Of a stretch of 64,000 bases of DNA, positions 1 to 10,128 are shown piece after piece. How positions within the stretch are numbered: the first letter of the stretch is position 1; every line of letters starts with the position of its first letter. The position numbers were made by a program, and so were the translations under genes. This stretch comes from Cinclus cinclus (lineage: Eukaryota; Chordata; Aves; Passeriformes; Cinclidae): assembly GCF_963662255.1 (NCBI RefSeq), contig NC_085052.1, forward strand, positions 36,900,654 to 36,964,653. The letters are read 5' to 3'. The notes beneath the pieces were generated by a model that was not told the DNA's origin, did not search any database, and was given only the letters and a program-made list of their open reading frames with translations.

Positions 1-1908
1 CTTGATGTCACAATGAATCATTTGATTCTTGGCCTCCACGGTGGCATAATAGATCCTTGCTTCTATTGGTCCCCGTGCTGTAACAATCCATCCCTGGCCC
101 TTTTTATACCCCCTGGTGCCACAAGGGATCATTAGATTGTTAGCCTGCATTGGGTCACAATGGTTCCTTGCTTCTCTTAACCTCTGTGGTGTCACAATGC
201 ATCCCATGCCCTTTTGGGCCACTTGATGTCACAATGAATCATTTGATTCTTGGCCTCCATGGTGTCATAATGGTTCCTTGTTTCTATTGGGCCCCATGCC
301 TTCACAATTCATCCCTGCCCCTTTTAGGCGCCTTGGTGTCAAAAGGGATCATTAGATTGTTAGCCTGCATTGGGTCACAATGGATCCTTACTTCTCTTAA
401 CCCCTGTGCTGTCACAATGCATCCCATGCCCTTTTAGGCCACTTGATGTCACAATGAATCATTTGATTCTTGGCCTCCATGGCGGCATAATAGATCCTTG
501 CTTCTATTGGTCCCCGTGCTGTAACAATTCATCCCTGGCCCTTTTCGGCCCATTGGTGTCACAAGGGATCATTAGATTGTTAGCCTCCATTGGGTCACAA
601 TGGATCCTTGCTTCTCTTAACCCCGGTGCTGTCACAATGCATCCCATGCGCTTTTAGGCCACTTGATGTCACAATGAATCATTTGATTCTTGGCCTCCAT
701 GGTGGCATAATTGTACCAGGTTTTAATTGGGCCCCATGCTTTCACAATACATCCCTGCCCCTTTTAGGCCCATTGGTGTCAAAAGGGATCATTAGATTGT
801 TAGCCTGCATTGGGTCACAATGGTTCCTTGCTTCTCTTAACCTCTGTGCTGTCACAATGCATCCCATGCCCTTTTAGGCCACATGACGTCACAATGAATT
901 ATTTGATTCTTGGCCTCCATGGCGGCATAATAGATCCTTGGTTCTATTGGTCCCCGTGCTGTAACAATCCATCCCTGGCCCTTTTTATACCCCCTGGTGC
1001 CACAAGGGATCATTAGATTGTTAGCCTGCATTGGGTCACAATGGTTCCTTGCTTCTCTTAACCTCTGTGGTGTCACAATGCATTCCAAGCCCTTTTAGGC
1101 CACTTGGTCTTACAATGAACCATTTGATTCTTGGCCTTCATGGTGTCATAATGGTTCCTTGCTTCTATAGGTCCCCATGCTGTCAGAGTACATCTGTGGT
1201 CCTTTTGCGCCCCCTGGTGTCAAAAGGGATTCTTAGATTGTTAGCCTGCATTGGGTCACAATGGATCCTTGCTTCTCTTAACCCCTGTGGTGTCACAATG
1301 CATCCCATGCCCTTTTAGGACACCTGACGTCACAATGAATCATTTGATTCTTGGCCTCCATGGTGGCATAATTGTACCAGGTTTTACTTGGGCCCCATGC
1401 TTTCACAATTCATCCCTGCCCCTTTTAGGCCCATTGGTGTCACAAGGGATCATTGGATTGTTAGCCTGCATTGGGTCACAATGGTTCCTTGCTTCTCTTA
1501 ACCTCTGTGGTGTCACAATGCATCCCATGCCCTTTTAGGCCACATGATGTCACAATGAATCATTTGATTCTTGGCCTCCATGGTGTCATAATGGTTCCTT
1601 GTTTCTATTGGGCCCCATGCTGTCACAATTCATCCCTGGACGTTTTACGCCCCCTGGTGTCAAATGGGATCCTGGGATTTTTAGCCTCCATTGGGTCACA
1701 ATGCATCCTTGCTTCTCTTAACCCCTGTGCTGTCACAATGCATCCCATGCCCTTTTAGGCCACATGACGTCACAATGAATCATTTGATTCTTGGCCTCCA
1801 CGGTGGCATAATAGATCCTTGCTTCTATTGGTCCCCGTGCTGTAACAATCCATCCCTGGTCTTTTTATACCCCCTGCTGCCACAAGGGATCATTAGATTG
1901 TTAGCCTG

Positions 1909-4180
1909 CATTTGGTCACAATGGTTCCTTGCTTCTCTTCACCTCTGTGGTGTCACAATGCATCCCATGCCCTTTTAGGCCACTAGATGTCACAATGAAC
2001 CATTTGATTCTTGGCCTTCATGGTGTCATAATGGTTCCTTGCTTCTATAGGTCCCCATGCTGTCAGAGTCCATCCGTGGTCCTTTTGCGCCCCCTGGTGT
2101 CAAAAGGGATTCTTAGATTGTTAGCCTGCATTGGGTCACAATGGATCCTTGCTTCTCTTAACCCCTGTGGTGTCACAATGCATCCCATGCCCTTTTAGGC
2201 CACCTGATGTCACAATGAATCATTTGATTCTTGGCCTCCATGGTGGTGAAATTGTACCAGGTTTTAATTGGCCCCCATGCTTTCACAATTCATCCCTGCC
2301 CCTTTTAGGCCCATTGGTGTCAAAAGGGATCATTAGATTGTTAGCCTCCATTGGGTCACAATGGATCCTTACTTCTCTTAACCCCTGTGCTGTCACAATG
2401 CATCCCATGCCCTTTTAGGCCACATAATGTCACAATGAATTATTTGATTCTTGGCCTCCATGGCGGCATAATAGATCCTTGCTTCTATTGGTCCCCGTGC
2501 TGTAACAATTCATCCCTGGCCCTTTTAGGCCCATTGGTGTCACAACGGATCATTAGATTGTTAGCCTCCATTGGGTCACAATGGATCCTTGCTTCTCTTA
2601 ACCCCTGTGGTGTCACAATGCATCCCATGCCCTTTTAGGCCACTTGATGTCACAATGAATCATTTGATTCTTGGCCTGCATGGTGGCATAATTGTACCAG
2701 GTTTTAATTGGCCCCCATGCTTTCACAATATATCCCTGCCCCTTTTAGGCCCATTGGTGTCACAAGGGATCATTAGATTGTTAGCCTGCATTGGGTCACA
2801 ATGGATCCTTGCTTCTCTTAACCCCTGTGCTGTCACAATGCATCCCATGCCCTTTTAGGCCACATGATGTCACAATGAATTATTTGATTCTTGGCCTCCA
2901 TGGCGGCATAATAGATCCTTGCTTCTATTGGTCCCCGTGCTGTAACAATTCATCCCTGGCCCTTTTAGGCCCATTGGTGTCACAACGGATCATTAGATTG
3001 TTAGCCTGCATTGGGTCACAATGGATCCTTGCTACTCTTAACCTCTGTGGTGTCACAATGCATCCCATGCCCTTTTAGGCCACTTGATGTCACAATGAAT
3101 CATTTGATTCTTGGCCTCCATGGTGTCATAATGGTTCCTTGTTTCTATTGGGCCCCATGCTTTCACAATTCATCCCTGGCCCTTTTACGCCCCCTAGTGT
3201 CAAATGGGATCCTGGGATTATTAGCGTCCATTGGGTCAAAATGGATCCTTGCTTCTCTTAACCCCTGTGGTGTCACAATGCATCCCATGCCCTTTAAGGC
3301 CACTTGATGTCACAATGAATCATTTGATTCTTGGCCTCCATGGTGGTGTAATTGTACCAGGTTTTACTTGGGCCCCATGCTTTCACAATTCATCCCTGGC
3401 CCTTTTAGGCCCATTGGTGTCACAAGGGATCATTAGATTGTTAGCCTGCATTGGGTCAGAATGGTTCCTTGCTTCTCTTAACCCCTGTGCTGTCACAATG
3501 CATCCCATGCCCTTTTAGGCCACATAATGTCACAATGAATTATTTGATTCTTGGCCTCCATGGCGGCATAATAGATCCTTGCTTCTATTGGTCCCCGTGC
3601 TGTAACAATCCATCCCTGGCCCTTTTTATACCCCCTGCTGCCACAAGGGATCATTAGATTGTTAGCCTGCATTTGGTCACAATGGTTCCTTGCTTCTCTT
3701 CACCTCTGTGGTGTCACAATGCATCCCATGCCCTTTTAGGCCACTAGATGTCACAATGAACCATTTGATTCTTGGCCTTCATGGTGTCATAATGGTTCCT
3801 TGCTTCTATAGGTCCCCATGCTGTCAGAGTCCATCCGTGGTCCTTTTTCGCCCCCTGGTGTCAAAAGGGATTCTTAGATTGTTAGCCTGCATTGGGTCAC
3901 AATGGATCCTTGCTTCTCTTAACCCCTGTGGTGTCACAATGCATCCCATGCCCTTTTAGGCCACCTGATGTCACAATGAATCATTTGATTCTTGGCCTCC
4001 ATGGTGGTGAAATTGTACCAGGTTTTACTTGGGCCCCATGCTTCCACAATTCATCCCTGCCCCTTTTAGGCCCATTGGTGTCACAAGGGATCGTTAGATT
4101 GTTAGCCGGCATTGGATCACAATGGATCCTTGCTTCTCTTAACCCCTGTGCTGTCACAATGCATCCCATGCCCTTTTAGG
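1909..4180 (+). repeat. Internal 1,761-bp paralogy inside the 23-mer
   Basis: Monomers near 1,909-2,250 recur at 3,670-4,010, an offset of 1,761 bp (eight monomers plus one base). The R monomers at 1,909 and 3,670 share TTTGGTCAC in half A, TTCACCTC and the CTAGATG variant. The following G monomers share GGTGGTGAAATTG. Downstream of that they differ (AATTGGCCCCC versus ACTTGGGCCCC). The same 1,761-bp step was used in the backward jump at ~12,800, so it is a likely register for misalignment. Confidence 0.75.
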
Positions 4181-4552
4181 CCACTTGATGTCACAATGAA
4201 TCATTTGATTCTTGGCCTCCACGGTGGCATAATAGATCCTTGCTTCTATTGGTCCCCGTGCTGTAACAATCCATCCCTGGCCCTTTTTATACCCCCTGGT
4301 GCCACAAGGGATCATTAGATTGTTAGCCTGCATTGGGTCACAATGGTTCCTTGCTTCTCTTAACCCCTGTGGTGTCACAATGCATTCCAAGCCCTTTTAG
4401 GCCACTTGGTCTTACAATGAACCATTTGATTCTTGGCCTTCATGGTGTCATAATGGTTCCTTGCTTCTATAGGTCCCCATGCTGTCAGAGTTCATCCGTG
4501 GTCCATTTGCGCCCCCTGGTGTCAAAAGGGATTCATAGATTGTTAGCCTGCA

Positions 4553-4840
4553 TTGGGTCACAATGGTTCCTTGCTTCTCTTAACCCCTGTGGTGTCACAA
4601 TGCATCCCATGCCCTTTTAGGCCACATGATGTCACAATGAATTATTTGATTCTTGGCCTCCATTGTGGCATAATAGATCGTTGCTTCAATTTTTCCCGGT
4701 GCTGTAAAAATTCATCCCTGGCCCTTTTAGGCCCATTGGTGTCACAAGGGATCATTAGATTGTTAGCCTGCATTGGGTCACAATGGTTCCTTGCTTCTCT
4801 TAACCTCTGTGGTGTCACCATGCAGCATATGCCCTTTTAG
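4553..4840 (+). repeat. Degenerate D monomer with clustered substitutions
   Basis: Between about 4,660 and 4,720 this D half B differs from the D consensus at 8 positions: CATTGTGGC, AGATCGTTGC, CAATTTTTCCCGGTG and GTAAAAATTC. Four more changes lie at ~4,817-4,828 in the next half A (CACCATGCAGCATATG). By my count 10 of the 12 are transversions. Copies with the same tags sit at ~9,617, ~17,654 and ~31,972. Confidence 0.85.
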
Positions 4841-5211
4841 GCCACTTGATGTCACAATGAATCATTTGATTCTTGGCCTCCATGGTGTCATAATGGTTCC
4901 TTGTTTCTATTGGGCCCCATGCTGTCACAATTCATCCCTGGCCCTTTTACGCCCCCTGGTGTCAAATGGGATCCTGGGATTATTAGCCTCCATTGGGTCA
5001 CAATGGATCCTTGCTTCTCTCAACCCCTGTGCTGTCACAATGCATCCCATGCCCTTTTAGGCCACTTGATGTCACAATGAATCATTTGATTCTTGGCCTC
5101 CACGGTGGCATAATAGATCCTTGCTTCTATTGGTCCCCGTGCTGTAACAATCCATCCCTGGCCCTTTTTATACCCCCTGGTGCCACAAGGGATCATTAGA
5201 TTGTTAGCCTG

Positions 5212-5431
5212 CATTGGGTCACAATGGTTCCTTGCTTCTCTTAACCTCTGTGGTGTCACAATGCATCCCATGCCCTTTTGGGCCACTTGATGTCACAATG
5301 AATCATTTGATTCTTGGCCTCCATGGTGTCATAATGGTTCCTTGTTTCTATTGGGCCCCATGCCTTCACAATTCATCCCTGCCCCTTTTAGGCGCCTTGG
5401 TGTCAAAAGGGATCATTAGATTGTTAGCCTG
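5212..5431 (+). repeat. Reference 220-bp monomer, class V
   Basis: This monomer shows the internal build. Half A is 5212-5321 and half B is 5322-5431, each 110 bp; the A and B consensuses agree at 85 of 110 positions without gaps. Each half holds three ~37-bp elements that begin with GTCACAATG or a close variant, at 5218, 5255, 5292, 5328, 5365 and 5402. The next monomer continues the series at 5438. Spacings are 37, 37, 36, 37, 37, 36. Element 1 is most like 4, 2 like 5, and 3 like 6. Class V is marked by GGTGTCATAATGGTTCC, then TTGTTTCTATTGGGCCCC. Many V monomers end with TTTTACGCCCC and GGGATCCTGGGATT; others, including this one, carry a G-type tail. Confidence 0.93.
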
Positions 5432-5437
5432 CATTGG
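5218..5437 (+). repeat. Six ~37-bp elements with a GTCACAATG core
   Basis: Elements are 5218-5254, 5255-5291, 5292-5327, 5328-5364, 5365-5401 and 5402-5437. Shared features in order are GTCACAATG, a WTC run, a T/C-rich middle and a GGCC-like block before the next core. Core variants are GTCATAATG (element 4), TTCACAATT (element 5) and GTCAAAAGG or GTCACAAGG (element 6). The order 1-2-3-4-5-6, with 1/4, 2/5 and 3/6 most alike, shows trimer formation first and dimer formation second. Confidence 0.85.
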
Positions 5438-5651
5438 GTCACAATGGATCCTTACTTCTCTTAACCCCTGTGCTGTCACAATGCATCCCATGCCCTTTTA
5501 GGCCACTTGATGTCACAATGAATCATTTGATTCTTGGCCTCCATGGCGGCATAATAGATCCTTGCTTCTATTGGTCCCCGTGCTGTAACAATTCATCCCT
5601 GGCCCTTTTCGGCCCATTGGTGTCACAAGGGATCATTAGATTGTTAGCCTC
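5432..5651 (+). repeat. Reference monomer, class D
   Basis: Class D has a half B marked by GGCGGCATAATAGATCC, TCTATTGGTCCCCGTG and CTGTAACAATTCATCCCTGG, ending with the common tail TTAGGCCCATTGGTGTC (here TTCGGCCC). Its length is 220 bp. Half A is close to that of the other classes, so class identity lies in half B. It is one of the commonest classes in every domain. Confidence 0.88.
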
Positions 5652-5871
5652 CATTGGGTCACAATGGATCCTTGCTTCTCTTAACCCCGGTGCTGTCACA
5701 ATGCATCCCATGCCCTTTTAGGCCACTTGATGTCACAATGAATCATTTGATTCTTGGCCTCCATGGTGGCATAATTGTACCAGGTTTTAATTGGGCCCCA
5801 TGCTTTCACAATACATCCCTGCCCCTTTTAGGCCCATTGGTGTCAAAAGGGATCATTAGATTGTTAGCCTG
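5652..5871 (+). repeat. Reference monomer, class G
   Basis: Class G half B is marked by GGTGGCATAATTGTACCAGG, then TTTTAATTGGGCCCC or TTTTACTTGGGCCCC, and TTTCACAATWCATCCCTGCC. Length is 220 bp. Sub-forms change GGCATAATT to GGTGAAATT (2246, 7310, 12815) or to GGTGTAATT (3346), which serve as haplotype tags for following blocks between domains. Confidence 0.88.
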
Positions 5872-6092
5872 CATTGGGTCACAATGGTTCCTTGCTTCTC
5901 TTAACCTCTGTGCTGTCACAATGCATCCCATGCCCTTTTAGGCCACATGACGTCACAATGAATTATTTGATTCTTGGCCTCCATGGCGGCATAATAGATC
6001 CTTGGTTCTATTGGTCCCCGTGCTGTAACAATCCATCCCTGGCCCTTTTTATACCCCCTGGTGCCACAAGGGATCATTAGATTGTTAGCCTG
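5872..6092 (+). repeat. Reference monomer, class D' (221-bp form of D)
   Basis: D' shares the D half-B signature but carries CTTTTTATACCCCCTGGTGC in place of the CTTTTAGGCCCATTGGTGTC tail. The extra base makes a 221-bp monomer. The D' forms account for all four extra bases in the 5,064-bp unit (23 x 220 + 4). The monomer at 1689-1908 is D'-like but lost one base upstream (GGTCTTTTTATA), which returns it to 220 bp. Confidence 0.88.
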
Positions 6093-6312
6093 CATTGGGT
6101 CACAATGGTTCCTTGCTTCTCTTAACCTCTGTGGTGTCACAATGCATTCCAAGCCCTTTTAGGCCACTTGGTCTTACAATGAACCATTTGATTCTTGGCC
6201 TTCATGGTGTCATAATGGTTCCTTGCTTCTATAGGTCCCCATGCTGTCAGAGTACATCTGTGGTCCTTTTGCGCCCCCTGGTGTCAAAAGGGATTCTTAG
6301 ATTGTTAGCCTG
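6093..6312 (+). repeat. Reference monomer, class R
   Basis: Class R is the most distinct class. Its half A ends with CATTCCAAGCCC and CTTGGTCTTACAATGAACC. Its half B carries GGCCTTCATGGTGTCAT, TCTATAGGTCCCCATG, CTGTCAGAG, ATCCGTGGTCC or a variant, TTTTGCGCCCCCTGG and AAAGGGATTCTTAG. It almost always follows a D' monomer. Clear exceptions are the R monomers at ~14,238 and its copy at ~28,556 (after D), and at ~41,995 (after V). Confidence 0.87.
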
Positions 6313-9300
6313 CATTGGGTCACAATGGATCCTTGCTTCTCTTAACCCCTGTGGTGTCACAATGCATCCCATGCCCTTTTAGGACACCTGACGTCACAAT
6401 GAATCATTTGATTCTTGGCCTCCATGGTGGCATAATTGTACCAGGTTTTACTTGGGCCCCATGCTTTCACAATTCATCCCTGCCCCTTTTAGGCCCATTG
6501 GTGTCACAAGGGATCATTGGATTGTTAGCCTGCATTGGGTCACAATGGTTCCTTGCTTCTCTTAACCTCTGTGGTGTCACAATGCATCCCATGCCCTTTT
6601 AGGCCACATGATGTCACAATGAATCATTTGATTCTTGGCCTCCATGGTGTCATAATGGTTCCTTGTTTCTATTGGGCCCCATGCTGTCACAATTCATCCC
6701 TGGACGTTTTACGCCCCCTGGTGTCAAATGGGATCCTGGGATTTTTAGCCTCCATTGGGTCACAATGCATCCTTGCTTCTCTTAACCCCTGTGCTGTCAC
6801 AATGCATCCCATGCCCTTTTAGGCCACATGACGTCACAATGAATCATTTGATTCTTGGCCTCCACGGTGGCATAATAGATCCTTGCTTCTATTGGTCCCC
6901 GTGCTGTAACAATCCATCCCTGGTCTTTTTATACCCCCTGCTGCCACAAGGGATCATTAGATTGTTAGCCTGCATTTGGTCACAATGGTTCCTTGCTTCT
7001 CTTCACCTCTGTGGTGTCACAATGCATCCCATGCCCTTTTAGGCCACTAGATGTCACAATGAACCATTTGATTCTTGGCCTTCATGGTGTCATAATGGTT
7101 CCTTGCTTCTATAGGTCCCCATGCTGTCAGAGTCCATCCGTGGTCCTTTTGCGCCCCCTGGTGTCAAAAGGGATTCTTAGATTGTTAGCCTGCATTGGGT
7201 CACAATGGATCCTTGCTTCTCTTAACCCCTGTGGTGTCACAATGCATCCCATGCCCTTTTAGGCCACCTGATGTCACAATGAATCATTTGATTCTTGGCC
7301 TCCATGGTGGTGAAATTGTACCAGGTTTTAATTGGCCCCCATGCTTTCACAATTCATCCCTGCCCCTTTTAGGCCCATTGGTGTCAAAAGGGATCATTAG
7401 ATTGTTAGCCTCCATTGGGTCACAATGGATCCTTACTTCTCTTAACCCCTGTGCTGTCACAATGCATCCCATGCCCTTTTAGGCCACATAATGTCACAAT
7501 GAATTATTTGATTCTTGGCCTCCATGGCGGCATAATAGATCCTTGCTTCTATTGGTCCCCGTGCTGTAACAATTCATCCCTGGCCCTTTTAGGCCCATTG
7601 GTGTCACAAGGGATCATTAGATTGTTAGCCTCCATTGGGTCACAATGGATCCTTGCTTCTCTTAACCCCTGTGGTGTCACAATGCATCCCATGCCCTTTT
7701 AGGCCACTTGATGTCACAATGAATCATTTGATTCTTGGCCTGCATGGTGGCATAATTGTACCAGGTTTTAATTGGCCCCCATGCTTTCACAATATATCCC
7801 TGCCCCTTTTAGGCCCATTGGTGTCACAAGGGATCATTAGATTGTTAGCCTGCATTGGGTCACAATGGATCCTTGCTTCTCTTAACCCCTGTGCTGTCAC
7901 AATGCATCCCATGCCCTTTTAGGCCACATGATGTCACAATGAATTATTTGATTCTTGGCCTCCATGGCGGCATAATAGATCCTTGCTTCTATTGGTCCCC
8001 GTGCTGTAACAATTCATCCCTGGCCCTTTTAGGCCCATTGGTGTCACAACGGATCATTAGATTGTTAGCCTGCATTGGGTCACAATGGATCCTTGCTACT
8101 CTTAACCTCTGTGGTGTCACAATGCATCCCATGCCCTTTTAGGCCACTTGATGTCACAATGAATCATTTGATTCTTGGCCTCCATGGTGTCATAATGGTT
8201 CCTTGTTTCTATTGGGCCCCATGCTTTCACAATTCATCCCTGGCCCTTTTACGCCCCCTAGTGTCAAATGGGATCCTGGGATTATTAGCGTCCATTGGGT
8301 CAAAATGGATCCTTGCTTCTCTTAACCCCTGTGGTGTCACAATGCATCCCATGCCCTTTAAGGCCACTTGATGTCACAATGAATCATTTGATTCTTGGCC
8401 TCCATGGTGGTGTAATTGTACCAGGTTTTACTTGGGCCCCATGCTTTCACAATTCATCCCTGGCCCTTTTAGGCCCATTGGTGTCACAAGGGATCATTAG
8501 ATTGTTAGCCTGCATTGGGTCAGAATGGTTCCTTGCTTCTCTTAACCCCTGTGCTGTCACAATGCATCCCATGCCCTTTTAGGCCACATAATGTCACAAT
8601 GAATTATTTGATTCTTGGCCTCCATGGCGGCATAATAGATCCTTGCTTCTATTGGTCCCCGTGCTGTAACAATCCATCCCTGGCCCTTTTTATACCCCCT
8701 GCTGCCACAAGGGATCATTAGATTGTTAGCCTGCATTTGGTCACAATGGTTCCTTGCTTCTCTTCACCTCTGTGGTGTCACAATGCATCCCATGCCCTTT
8801 TAGGCCACTAGATGTCACAATGAACCATTTGATTCTTGGCCTTCATGGTGTCATAATGGTTCCTTGCTTCTATAGGTCCCCATGCTGTCAGAGTCCATCC
8901 GTGGTCCTTTTTCGCCCCCTGGTGTCAAAAGGGATTCTTAGATTGTTAGCCTGCATTGGGTCACAATGGATCCTTGCTTCTCTTAACCCCTGTGGTGTCA
9001 CAATGCATCCCATGCCCTTTTAGGCCACCTGATGTCACAATGAATCATTTGATTCTTGGCCTCCATGGTGGTGAAATTGTACCAGGTTTTACTTGGGCCC
9101 CATGCTTCCACAATTCATCCCTGCCCCTTTTAGGCCCATTGGTGTCACAAGGGATCGTTAGATTGTTAGCCGGCATTGGATCACAATGGATCCTTGCTTC
9201 TCTTAACCCCTGTGCTGTCACAATGCATCCCATGCCCTTTTAGGCCACTTGATGTCACAATGAATCATTTGATTCTTGGCCTCCACGGTGGCATAATAGA

Positions 9301-10128
9301 TCCTTGCTTCTATTGGTCCCCGTGCTGTAACAATCCATCCCTGGCCCTTTTTATACCCCCTGGTGCCACAAGGGATCATTAGATTGTTAGCCTGCATTGG
9401 GTCACAATGGTTCCTTGCTTCTCTTAACCCCTGTGGTGTCACAATGCATTCCAAGCCCTTTTAGGCCACTTGGTCTTACAATGAACCATTTGATTCTTGG
9501 CCTTCATGGTGTCATAATGGTTCCTTGCTTCTATAGGTCCCCATGCTGTCAGAGTTCATCCGTGGTCCATTTGCGCCCCCTGGTGTCAAAAGGGATTCAT
9601 AGATTGTTAGCCTGCATTGGGTCACAATGGTTCCTTGCTTCTCTTAACCCCTGTGGTGTCACAATGCATCCCATGCCCTTTTAGGCCACATGATGTCACA
9701 ATGAATTATTTGATTCTTGGCCTCCATTGTGGCATAATAGATCGTTGCTTCAATTTTTCCCGGTGCTGTAAAAATTCATCCCTGGCCCTTTTAGGCCCAT
9801 TGGTGTCACAAGGGATCATTAGATTGTTAGCCTGCATTGGGTCACAATGGTTCCTTGCTTCTCTTAACCTCTGTGGTGTCACCATGCAGCATATGCCCTT
9901 TTAGGCCACTTGATGTCACAATGAATCATTTGATTCTTGGCCTCCATGGTGTCATAATGGTTCCTTGTTTCTATTGGGCCCCATGCTGTCACAATTCATC
10001 CCTGGCCCTTTTACGCCCCCTGGTGTCAAATGGGATCCTGGGATTATTAGCCTCCATTGGGTCACAATGGATCCTTGCTTCTCTCAACCCCTGTGCTGTC
10101 ACAATGCATCCCATGCCCTTTTAGGCCA

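Larger units (their letters stand above)
1..5064 (+). repeat. 23-mer HOR unit, copy 1
   Basis: The 5,064-bp unit is 23 monomers, four of them 221 bp. Starting near 148 the class order is V D G D' R G V D' R G D G D V G D' R G D' R D V D'. Base 1 aligns with base 5065 and base 10129. The two changes from copy 2 that I found are at 650 (G, versus C at 5714) and 2546 (C, versus G at 7610). Silent or uncompared positions may add others. The unit start is arbitrary because the array continues to the left. Confidence 0.93.
5065..10128 (+). repeat. 23-mer HOR unit, copy 2
   Basis: This is a full copy of the 5,064-bp unit and is nearly identical to copy 1 over its whole length, with the same class order and the same rare variants. 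Those variants include the degenerate D monomer at ~9,615, the TGACGTCA sites at 5948, 6389 and 6829, and the CCTTTAAGG tail at ~8,355. It is the best reference for the 23-mer because copy 3 is rearranged. Confidence 0.93.

Noticed and set aside
150..437. Repeated ~95-codon + strand open frames in each monomer
   Set aside because: They nearly all open at TTG, overlap the next frame by 68 bp, and rotate through all three phases because 220 is not a multiple of 3. Single-base indels end them freely (the 68- and 63-codon forms). Nothing suggests selection on protein.
540..565. Possible CENP-B box
   Set aside because: The nearest match, TTTTCGGCCCATTGGTG, has TTCG and the central A but lacks the required CGGG. 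No monomer I examined fits the 17-bp consensus.
852..1088. Minus-strand frames of 62-90 codons starting at ATG
   Set aside because: They are antisense to the satellite, appear only where monomer variants lack stops, and vary in length with single changes. No domain, signal or promoter supports them.
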